The position numbers and the translations under genes are program-made. The notes under the pieces are model-generated. The model was given only the letters and a program-made list of their open reading frames with translations. It made no database searches and was not told the origin of the DNA. Shown one piece after another: positions 1-16,930 of a stretch of 64,000 nucleotides of DNA (within the stretch, counting starts at the first letter, position 1; each line of letters opens with the position of its first letter). Where the stretch lies: positions 104,222,410-104,286,409 of the forward strand of contig CM063284.1 in assembly GCA_032173965.1 (NCBI GenBank), given 5' to 3'. Origin of the DNA: Sitta carolinensis. Its lineage: Eukaryota; Chordata; Aves; Passeriformes; Sittidae.

Positions 1-2792
1 TTCCCCATTCCATATGATCAAAGTCACTGCTCTGCCTCTCTGCTATATGTCCAGCCCTTGTTTTTTATCCTAGCTGGGAAGTTGCAACAATTCTAGCCAA
101 GGCTTTGTGGGGTTTTCAGCTCTTCTTGCACTAGTTTTAATCAGGAGTATTACCAGACACTTTATGCAATTCCATAGAGAACCGAAATTCAAAAATAAGT
201 GTCAATAGGTATTCTTAGTAAGGAGAGCTGAAGGCCCCAATCTTTCAAACAAATGTAATTAATTCTGCTAAACCTAAGGAAGTACATATGTGCACTCTCC
301 TTGTGTGTTGGAGTTTGTATCTGTCTGACAGTGTGTATGTACAATTATGGAAGAAAATTAAATGTGCTCAACGCTTGGCCATAGGTTTAAAATAGCATTC
401 TAAAACATACCCAGAAAACAAGAAGCAGCATATTTAGTCAGGTGTTTCACATGAGAAGTAAGCCGTTATCTGTTTTCTTATCAGCTGATGCCTGTGCAAG
501 TTTGGTTGGCTGGTGGAGCAATTTCAAGATCAACATGTTTCTTGTGGGATGGGAATATCTTGCCACTACCTTTTGCATTAGAGATGATTAGCTCACAGTT
601 AAGGAAGAACTGAAAAGAGGGAAAAACCCCAGTGCCTGTTAGATACAAGGCTACGTCAAGGTTCAAGCAACTTGTGTCTGATGCCAGCTCTGTTTTAGCA
701 CATACTAAGACAGGTCTTACAGGCCTCAATTTACACCCACTCACTTGAATATGCTTGGCACAGGTTGGAAATTATTGTGAAATGCTGTCTTTTAACTCCT
801 GAGGACTGTTCATAATTAAAAAACCAAACCAACCTAGCTGAGTATTTAGTGAGGTTGTGCTCAGTGATACCCTAAAATAGTCAAAGTGAGGATTAAGGAT
901 CAAATAAACAATTTGCAAAATTAAGCAATTTACAAGGACAGTAAAATGACTAATACAGGTACCTAAAGGAGCAGACAGTGGCAGCAGTGAAGTCAGACTC
1001 AACCTGTGTAATCCTGCAATATTTGTAACTGACTTTCAAGCTTAATGAAAGTGCAAGGCTGCTTTACCAAGGGACTGAATCACAGCTGCAAGGCAGAGCA
1101 GCCTGCGTGCAGCAAGCAGTTGGGATTTTCCAGGAAGCCAGTTTGATTTCCCACTCTCATGTTAAGTGTGTGTTGCTGAGAAACACGTGAACATCTTCCC
1201 TCAGATTCCTTACATTGATACAAACTGCCTGACCCCTTAAGTCCTGTGATGCTGTCACCTTTTTTTTTCAGATTGGAAGTTTTTTATCTAGTATATCAAA
1301 AGTTCAAGAAAAGAGTGATCTCTTGCTGCTTGAGAGCTGTGTGGAGGATTTTTCCCCTCCCAGTATTACTTTTTAGTATTTCATGATAACTTAAGAGGCA
1401 TTTACTGCATTCTTTTTGTGTTTGTATTGTTCCTAGTTTCTGTAGTACTGAGTTACTGTAATCCTAAATAATTTTTCCAAAGGAGAAAGCTAAAAATGAC
1501 AGTAGGGTTTTGAAAAATTAAATAAGAAGCCAAAATAGGAGCATGGGTACATAAGCAGTACCAAGGGAGGATTAACTGCTGATATCTAAAATGTTCCTGA
1601 CTATACTTTGATTGTTACTCACCCATTACTTGGATTTACATTGTTGGAATATCTTTGCATTTGTTGTTGTTTGAAATTCCCCAGGAACATCCCAAATAAC
1701 AGGTTAGTAACACTCCAGACTAGAAAAGGCCATGAGAAATAAGCGATGCCAAGATTTCAGATATTTTCCAGCTTTTGGATCAAATGCAGGTGGTTAGGAC
1801 ACAAAGGCATGCTGTCACTGATGCCCTGTGCCAGGATGGGGCCACTGTGCTGCATTCATTTCTCCAGATATGACAGGGGTCCTAGAAACAAGCAATCTAA
1901 AGATAGCCCTTAGGTCAGCAGTGAAACGGATCCTTGCTCTGGAGTGTAGGGACACCACCTCTGTGACATCCCTTAGTTGCTGAGCTAGTGTAACAAGCTG
2001 CCTTCGTGTTGTGAAATGCTTCAGTCATATGATCACTGTGCCCTAAGGATGGGTTTATTTGCTTAAATAGAGAGCAGCAACAAGTGTAAAATGTTGCACA
2101 TCACCTTTATCCCCAACAACGGAGTGGGGAAGAAAAGGCAGCAGACAAACAGCCCCTGGCAGCACTCGACACAAACATGGTCCTTTTTGGAGGTTTCTCG
2201 TGCAGCCTCAGTAGCTCTTTGGCTTCATTTTGACCTCTGCATTGGTAGCCTTAGAACAGGGTAAGTGGGTCATATAAAATAAATCACTGCTTTTCCAGTA
2301 GTGCTTCATGAGGCATTATAGATCACTGTGGATGGAAGACTATTAAATGTCAGCATGAGCCTATGAAAATAGTTTTTCATCATAAGCTTAATCTGTTGTG
2401 GAGCTTGGAGACTGTTATATATGAACCCCTAGGGAGAAAAGATTAAGTTCCAAGATTTTGGCTGCAAAATGGTAAGGCTAAGTCATCAGAATTTTAAGCT
2501 GTTTCAGTGACCAAAGTTATTTTTATTTTTGGAAGTGAATTATTGATGACACATCCCCACAGCCCTCGGCACGCAACCTCAGCTGTCACATTCCTCCCTG
2601 CCTAGCTACAAAACGCATCTGATGCTCTTATATGGTCTCTTGGCTGGGGCTGTTTGTTTGCCTTGTATCCTCTCAGCAGTTAAAGGGTTTGTGACCACTT
2701 GCAGGTTAACTGGTCTCCTACAATAAAAAAAAAAAAACAAAACAAAAAAACCCCCAGGGAAACTAAACTTGGAAGGTTGTCATTATACTCAC
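1..2792. other. Mostly non-coding flank left of MYL12A
   Basis: Apart from a weak candidate terminal exon at 481-609 on the minus strand, I see no supported gene here. The sequence is AT-rich without long open frames. An A-rich tract (about 2724-2750) lies just left of the candidate signal-peptide exon and may be a simple repeat or the tail of an old retro-insertion. If the exon at 2793-2918 is real, this stretch is its intron and further exons. Confidence 0.5.
481..609 (-). CDS. Candidate terminal exon, unrecognised protein
   Basis: On the minus strand a long pyrimidine tract ending in cag (about 623-610) is followed by an open frame of 42 codons from 609 to a TGA at 483-481. In phase 0 the peptide starts FFLNCELIIS and ends NQTCTGIS, with two cysteines and one N-glycosylation sequon (NQT), as expected of a secreted protein. 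It lies on the same strand as, and about 2.2 kb downstream of, the candidate signal-peptide exon at 2793-2918, so the two could belong to one gene. I do not recognise the sequence. The evidence is only an acceptor-like sequence plus a short frame, and chance is a real alternative. Confidence 0.22.
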   Translation of the reverse strand, partial: FFLNCELIISNAKGSGKIFPSHKKHVDLEIAPPANQTCTGIS

Positions 2793-2918
2793 ATATCCTT
2801 CTTTCTCAATAACACATCTTCCTGAGTAGGTATCTTTATATCCATACAGTTCTGTCTTACCCTCTACTCGGAGGGAGCATCCAAGACTGACAAGGAACAA
2901 AACAGCTACACCCCACAT
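2793..2918 (-). CDS. Candidate first coding exon, secreted protein of unknown family
   Basis: The 42 codons from ATG at 2918-2916 begin MWGVAVLFLVSLGCSLRVEG, a textbook signal peptide (hydrophobic core VAVLFLVSLG, then small residues). The mature start is polar and tyrosine-rich, with one cysteine in GRCVIEKEGY. The open frame is followed at 2792 by GTGAGTAT, a near-perfect splice donor, giving a phase-0 junction. The frame also stays open upstream of the ATG, so the exact start is not certain. The exon lies about 2 kb beyond the MYL12A polyadenylation site on the same strand. No family is recognised and no convincing second exon was found, so this is a prediction. Confidence 0.4.
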
Positions 2919-4804
2919 TTCAGATGGCTGTTCAGAAAGCAAGAACAGCAGTACAGAATATTTTTGAAGTGGACTACTTCCTCTCAAGGAGGATACCAGG
3001 TTCTCTTTTATATAGCTCATATTTACAATTTTAAAACCACTGCTTCCAGCAAGAAAAATCCAGCTGTCACACCCTGCCGCTTACTCAGTGTAACAAACCA
3101 GCACTTAACATTTACAGAGAAAACAGGGTCAGGGAAAGAGGGGTTTAGGGATTCCTAACAAAAGTAAACTGCCCTCTGAATCTTAATGCCATTTAGACAC
3201 TCATAGGGAAAAAATAATCAGTATCTTACATCTGTCCTTCGAGCAGGCTGCTTGCATGTATGCACACAGTACTGAATTGCACAGGTGACACGATCAGTTT
3301 AAAGAAGTGACAGCACAACTTGTTCTGCAGCCTAATGTTACATAGCAACATTTCAACAAGACAGTTTCCTAAATATCGTAAGACTCTCTTGTCTTTGTCA
3401 CATGGGCACTGCTGGTGAAAACTTCCATGCATACTTGTAATCTACTTCCTAGAACCTTGCAGGTGTCACATGGAGAAAGAACTCAGCAGCCATTACTAAA
3501 GAGCATCAAGATAGTTAAAAAGCAAACTTTCAAGAAAAGGAACAGTTGTGGCAACCTGAAGTAGTGTAGAACATAACCTGGGTAGGAGAAAAAGTGAGGC
3601 TAAGTTTGTTAACAGGTAAAACACAAAACTGGGAAAAGAATGGTTGAAAACTCAATTTTAATTAAGCCTGTAAGTGGAAAAAACCCACCCTGGAATAAAA
3701 AAAAATAAAATAGTCCAAGTATGCCAAGTGAGTATACTTTGTCAAGTTATTTACAAATCTGAGCCAGAATATCTTCCAGAGTTGCCATATGGGAACACAA
3801 GCAAGGTTATGTAACCAAGCCTTCATGCTATCACACATGGAATGAAACAAACTCACCTTACAGGATAATGCTGTCAGAGCCTTTATAATCCTTTGTGCTG
3901 AATTCCTACTCCTTGGGGGTCTTAAGTTGTGTGATATAGCTGGGGGAAGCTTTCTGGGTAAGAGCTCATTATTTTAATTGATAAATACATAAGCAAAATA
4001 AATTCTCTTCCTGCTTTCTAACTTAGAGTAGTCAAGAGAATGAGGCACACAGAAGAGCATGGTCATACTAAGAACTAACTAGAATCCTCCTCTTTTCTTT
4101 GTATTTGAGACGACATCAGCGCAACCAGTTCTGATGACTGACTGAGCTTGATTAAAAGCCATCTTACCAATATATGAGGAATATCGACATTTTAAAAAGC
4201 GAGAGCAACTTCAGCACCTACAGGGTTTTACCAAGTTAATTCTCAGAATGACTTGGTTCACATTCTCACATACAAATGAATTACCTGCAGAAAAATAAGG
4301 CTTTACATAAGTTTTCTGTCCATGCATTGCTGCTAATTAGTGCCAGCAGATTCCTTTGCACAAGTTTCCTTCAGAAGGGAAAAGAAATGCCTAATTCCCC
4401 CTTACTAAGCAAAGAAGAATGCACTCTTTGACATGAAAGTACTGCTAAAAACCCCATCATTATTAAAAGGAAGCAAAAGCTGGGCACAGTATCTGCTTAA
4501 GAATCAGATGTTCTCTGCTGGCCACAAGGCAATTTTAACAGTCTTCCCTAAGCATTTCTTTGGTTAACTACTTACGCAGTAGTCAGATCCCACTTCAAAA
4601 ACCTGAGATAAAAGACTTCTACAGCTGCATTTTTAAAGATGCCAGCAGATGCTGCTAGGAGCATTTCAGAACCCTGTGACACTGAACAACACTATGAAAA
4701 TTACTTTTCTAGCTTGACTTGCAACTGCAAGAAAAATACAATGAACACACTTGCATTTGCAAATGCGTAATAGAAATGTCATTCTTCACAAAAGATTTTG
4801 AGGT
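2919..4804. other. Spacer between candidate secreted-protein exon and MYL12A 3' end
   Basis: Short open frames occur on both strands but none has matching splice signals or a recognisable product. I see no repeats of note. Confidence 0.5.
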
Positions 4805-4807
4805 ATT

Positions 4808-5125
4808 TTATCTATATAGCAATCTTTATTTCAAAATGGCATTTATTACAAAAATGTAAAAATCCAGCTAAACCAGAAACATTGAGATTATTTTCCTGGA
4901 CTATCAACTCCAGGGAATGTTTGTCCTGTAGCCTTTCCCTCACAATATTTTCCCCACTTCCAGTCAGATTACAGGTGCAAATGTGCCTAAATGGCCTGGA
5001 ATAGATAAATATATTGAAAAAGACAAAAGCTTTGGAGCTAAATGCATGCAACAAGTTCTATCAGGAAGAAACCATTAAAAAGAAATGTAAATGTAGAGAT
5101 AATCTGCAGGTATCCAGGGATTTGC
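4808..5125 (-). other. MYL12A: MYL12A 3' UTR
   Basis: Sequence between the TGA stop (5128-5126) and the predicted cleavage region just past the two AATAAA hexamers. The left boundary is estimated from the hexamers. Confidence 0.65.
4825..4847 (-). terminator. MYL12A: MYL12A polyadenylation signals
   Basis: Two AATAAA hexamers on the minus strand lie at 4847-4842 and 4830-4825, about 280-300 nt beyond the MYL12A stop codon. Cleavage is expected some 10-25 nt further on, near 4805-4820, giving a 3' UTR of about 310 nt. These are the first canonical signals after the stop. Confidence 0.75.
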
Positions 5126-12395
<7,270 letters not shown>

Positions 12396-12470
12396 CTGGC
12401 GGCGGGAGACGGCACCGGCGGGGAAGGGCTGGAGCGACACTTCCGGAGAGCGGAGCGGCCACCGCCCCGC
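12396..12470 (-). other. MYL12A: MYL12A non-coding exon 1 (5' end approximate)
   Basis: The minus strand carries cgccgccag followed by gtgagtcg at 12395, a perfect consensus donor inside the CpG island and the only strong one that suits the MYL12A acceptor at 7501. The start site is not defined by sequence. I place it near the ETS motif because further upstream (about 12.49-12.55 kb) out-of-frame ATGs would enter the leader. Confidence 0.6.
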
Positions 12471-13137
12471 CGGGCAGGAAGGAAGCCGTGGGCGAGACCA
12501 TCTGCGCAGGAGGGGGAGGTGGCGGCTCGGCTCATCGCTTCGGCAGCCAGGCTCCACGAGCCGTTTCGGGGAGAGGATCCGCAGCGGCTCGCGTTCTTTC
12601 CCTGGAGTCTCTGCCTTCCCTGAAGGAGAAAGCCAGAGCCACGAGCTCAGACCCTCCACCCTGTGTGTATCCTCCCCCCTCCCGCGGCGACGCGTTGGTG
12701 CAGCGCGGTGTGGTCACCGCATTCCAAGGGCGAGGGGCGGAGGCAGTCGCGCGCCTGCCCTTGTAAGGCAACGGCGGGAGTTTCCTGTTCGCGCCGGCGG
12801 GCGGGGCCCTGCCCGCTCGCCCCGCCCCCGTCCGGTCGTCCCGCCCCCGTCCGCTCCGCCGGGGCTCGGCGCGGGCAGGGTGGCCGTGCTGCTTCCTTCC
12901 CTGCCTCTTCCTTCCCTGCCGCCTCCGTGCTCCCGGCCTCCGCTCTGCCCTCCCCCGGGGCTCCGTGCTGCCGGGGCTCTCTGCCCGAGGAACAAGTCCC
13001 GTTCTCGCTGCTTGTGGCTGTGCGGGGCAGCGCGGTGCGCCGATAACACAGACTGTCTGGGCTGCTTGTGGTCACGCACACAGCAAAGAAGTTTTTCCTC
13101 TTATTCAGGTGGCACTTCCTGTACATCTTACTCCTTG

Positions 13138-13300
13138 GCACCACCGAGAAGAGCCTGGCTCCATCCCCTTGGCCCTCCCTTTAAATACTTACATTTAAAA
13201 GGTCCCCTCAAGTCATCTCTCCTCGAGGCTGAGCAGGCCCAACTCCCTCAGCCTTTCCTCTTAGGAGAGGTGCTCTAGTCCCTTGATCGACTTTGCAGCT
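13138..13300 (-). repeat. CR1 LINE fragment
   Basis: Read on the minus strand this matches the internal 3' region of CR1 (ggaaaggctgagggagttgg, then cagcctcgaggagagatgac). It abuts the right edge of the CpG island. Confidence 0.85.
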
Positions 13301-13373
13301 CTAAACAGCCCAACACATGGTATGGCACTGTCCTACATGCTCAGCGGTGCGGCTGTGTTTGGAAGATTCACAG

Positions 13374-13590
13374 ATGATCACAGAATATCCTGACTTGGAA
13401 GGGACCCTACAGGGATCATAAATGTCCAGCTCCTGGTCCTGCACAGGACACCCCAAGGATCACACCTTGTGCCTGGGAGCGTTGTCCAAACACTCCTTGA
13501 ACTCTAAGGCTTGGTGTTGTGACCACTTCCTTGGGGGGGGCTGTTCCAGTTCCCAGCCATCCTCTGGAAGAAGAACCTTTTCCTAGTAAA
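13374..13590 (-). repeat. CR1 LINE 3' fragment
   Basis: Starts in + coordinates with cacagaatatcctgacttgg and aagggaccc, the inverse of a CR1 3' terminus, and continues with tcctgcacaggacacccc. Probably a separate subfamily member from the fragment at 13138-13300. Confidence 0.88.
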
Positions 13591-16075
13591 TTATACTGTT
13601 TTTAAGCCGAAATGTAGAGGAATGTGGGATGAACAGAAGCATCATCCAAAAAGTGGTGACCACAGCTCAAAGATAAAAATAGCATCCTATAAAAAATAAA
13701 CATCACAACCACTGCCTATGTAGCCGAATTTATAACTTTGCATCTAGTTCTACTTAATTTTTAGAGTTTGCAACTGTATATAAAGTCACATAGTCTGTGA
13801 AAGCAGTAAGAGATTACCCATATTTTTTACTTTTTGGAGGGAAATGAACTTAACCAAGTGCCCAGGAGCTCCCCCTGTTCTGGGGGAACATCTCCTCTGC
13901 TCAGCACCTGCAGAGTCAAAACAAGCCTCTTGCAGTTTTCCCTGTCCCTGCTACTGCTGGCAGTATTTTTTACCTATAGGGAATTGTGGTGGTTGCTGTC
14001 CCATTTCCCACCTGCTCTGGGCACTAGCAGGATGCTGCAGGCTGCCCACTTGGGATGAGCCTGTTTTGTCACGACAGGCACCTCCTGACCCTGAACATGT
14101 GAGTTTCTGTTGCAGAGTAGCTCCAGCGTGGAAGCCGTGACAGGCTTTCCTCTTGTGATCCAGAAATGGGTCATTCCTCATGCTGCGTACAAAACTCATG
14201 CATGCTCTGCATCACTTTTTCTGTCTCTGTTTCTTATGTTTCTAGAGCCCACTGCTTCCACAGCTGGAGTCAGCGGCAAAATTAATGCATAATTTTTCCA
14301 GGTTACCCTTGATATGAGCAGAAATCAGGATATTTATCTATTTAAAGGTATTTTTATTCAACAATTAAATAAATTATACCATTTCAATGTTTTTTAAAAT
14401 GTTTTCCTTCAAAAATTGGTACAATACTAACTCAGTGTTAATTTTTATGACCGATACTAAAATAATATTTTAGCTTATGTGAAACTGGAAAAATGGAAAG
14501 AACAAGCAAAGCCTAAAATGTCAGTAAGGAATATGTAACCTGTAGGAATAATCCTTCATACTTGGGATCTGTGTCTGGAGAGTCCTGGATATGAGCAGTT
14601 GTCAGGTTAATATTTAACATAAAGAGTAATACTTAATATATTGACTAACCACAGAGGACTTTGGCCTACACTCTAAATCACCATAGCTGATTAATCTTTT
14701 ACAGTTTTTTTTCTGAATAATTTCCTACTGGGAAAAGAAGAGTAAGCTTTTATTTTGAGAAGTAGGGAGAAATTGACACAGTAGATTTCAGGAATCTTAA
14801 GAAATACAGCAGTAACTAGTGGCTTATGAAGAGCAATCTTGTTTCCAGAAAAAGATAGTTAACCAGTTGCAAAAAAATACATGATTCGGTTGTCGAATTC
14901 TTTTCATTAAACTTCCTTCTACTGCATAAAAGTGCCATGAGTTCATTTTACAGATGGTGAAACTGAAACACAAGTGAGCTAGACCACCATAAATGTTAAA
15001 GATGAGATTTGGGAATGTAAAGGGATTGTCAGTAAGTTAGGTTGTTTTGGAGTCTACTTCCAGCTGGGTTTCAAAGTTTGCACTATGAGCTTCCAATATT
15101 CATGCACCTTAATAGTTTTAGAGTCTGCCTTAAAGTGACTTACCTGCTGCTTCCTCAGAGGCCAGAGGTCCCTAAAGAAAGAAGTATTGTAAGGCTGCTT
15201 TTAAACTCAGCCTTGATTATACCTAGACTTAGGCTAATCCTTCTGGGTCGATGACTCCTTTGTTTGTGTGGGTAGTCTCACTGCAATAAATACAGTGTTA
15301 ATGGAGCTACCAGGCTCCTCTCTTGCCTGGCAAGCATTCTGCCCAGCTCTGTGATGCTGTGTCTGGGGAAGGATCACCCATCCTGGGCTCTCCTGGCTGC
15401 TGGCATCTCTGCATTTTGTGTCTTCCATGTCTTTTCATGCTCCATCATTATAAAGCTCTCTGCTGCTGTATTCTATGCCCTGCTTGGGAACTTCTCAGTC
15501 TCATCACCTTACTCTGCATGTAGTTTGTTATTTCCCACATGCATTGAATAAAATTTCCCTCCATGGAAATGATAATAAAGTAATTCAGGCTGTCAGGGGC
15601 AGCCTAAAGTGAATTAGATCAATGTACCAAGAAGAGTCTGCAGCCACCAAAATCCATGTGGATATGAAGAGCCATGATGTCACACCTCTTCATTAGTGTG
15701 TCTCCTCTGTGAGGATGCATTTCTCTGGGAGAAGGATCCTTTAGTGACATGCATACATTAATTAAGCTCATGTGTCATATGAATCCCCAGACAACTCAGT
15801 GGGACCTAGGGTATTCAAAGAATAAAAGCAAAGCACTATAGTCAAATAAATTATTTACCTACTCTAACCAGAAGTCATATTTAGCAATTCGTCTAATGCT
15901 TTTCAAATTATTTGTTTTTGCAAGAAGTGAAATGATTACCAAAGTAATTAAACAGTGCAATTCCAGCATGTGGAAATTGGGTGCCACATCATGGGCCTGA
16001 TGGTGCTGTCCTTAAGGCATTCCTAGGTGGGCATTTATCCCTGTGCCTCACTGAGGTGGCTATGTGCCTGTGAAG
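13591..16075. other. Intergenic spacer, no gene seen
   Basis: AT-rich sequence between the MYL12A promoter and an orphan CpG-rich patch. Only short, unsupported open frames are present. Confidence 0.6.
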
Positions 16076-16079
16076 AAGC

Positions 16080-16450
16080 CAGAGGCACTGTTCCTTGCCC
16101 CCGCGCCGGAGCCCGGCAGCCTCCTGCTGACAGGTTCTGGGGAGACTGAGGATGGTTCACTCACCCCGATTTCGATTCCCACCTTGACCTGGACAGGCTT
16201 GTGTCGCTTCGCTGCCCTCGGAGCCGGGAGCCGGTCCCATTCCGGCTGTCACCAGCAAGGGGAGCTCCGCATTTGGGTAGGACCGAGAAAGAGAGCGCGG
16301 CTCCGCTACCGCCACGGACCGGAGAGGGGGACGCTGTGAAAGGACATCAAATCGGCGTGGGACTGAGTCCCGCTGTAGGCTGCGGAGGGAAGGGGAAAGA
16401 CCCGACAGGTGCCGCGCGCCCTGGGTGACGCCTGGGACACTTCTGAGCTC
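16080..16450. promoter_or_regulatory. Orphan CpG-rich patch
   Basis: About 370 nt with roughly 30 CpG dinucleotides in otherwise CpG-poor intergenic DNA. It has no recognisable coding frame. A consensus-like donor, GTGAGTGA, occurs on the minus strand at 16164 and downward. The patch could be an alternative upstream promoter of MYL12A, a promoter of a non-coding RNA, or a GC-rich repeat. A CR1 fragment starts at its right edge. Confidence 0.45.
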
Positions 16451-16454
16451 CGCA

Positions 16455-16930
16455 ATCATAGAATAGAATCGCTCAATTATAGGATGATTTGGAAGGCACC
16501 TTTAAAGTTAATCATATAGTGACTGTCATGGGCAATTCCTACCTTGCCGTGGGCAGGAACACTTCCTGCTAGATCAGGTTGCCCTGTCCAGCCTGGCCTT
16601 GAACACGTGCAGGGATGGGGCATCTACAAATTTTCTGGGCAACCTGTTCCAGTGCCTCACCGCCTCCACAGGAAAGTATTTCTTCCTAATATCTAATATC
16701 TTCCTATTGTCTGTCCTCTTTCTGTTTGAAGCCATCTCCCCTTGTCCTATCACCAAACAACTTCCACTCCAGCTCTCTCTTCCCCCTCTAGGAACTGGAA
16801 GGCTGCTATAAGTTGTCCGCAGCACCTTCTCCAGGTTGAACAGTTCCAACTCTGTCAGCATATCTTCAAAGGAGAGGTGCTTCAGTACTCAGGTCATTTC
16901 CTGAGGACCTCTGGATGTGCCTCAGCATGT
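16455..16930 (-). repeat. CR1 LINE 3' fragment
   Basis: Minus-strand CR1: the + strand reads atcatagaatagaatcgctc at the 3' terminus, then ccttgaacacgtgcagggat, then ttctccaggttgaacagttc further in. It inserted directly beside the orphan CpG patch. Confidence 0.92.

Noticed and set aside
1060..1190. Possible middle exon on the minus strand for the secreted-protein candidate
   Set aside because: It has an acceptor-like cag, but no phase gives a frame that ends in a usable donor.
2100..2260. Acceptor-like site and open minus-strand frame
   Set aside because: Only one phase stays open, and it does not match the phase-0 donor at 2793.
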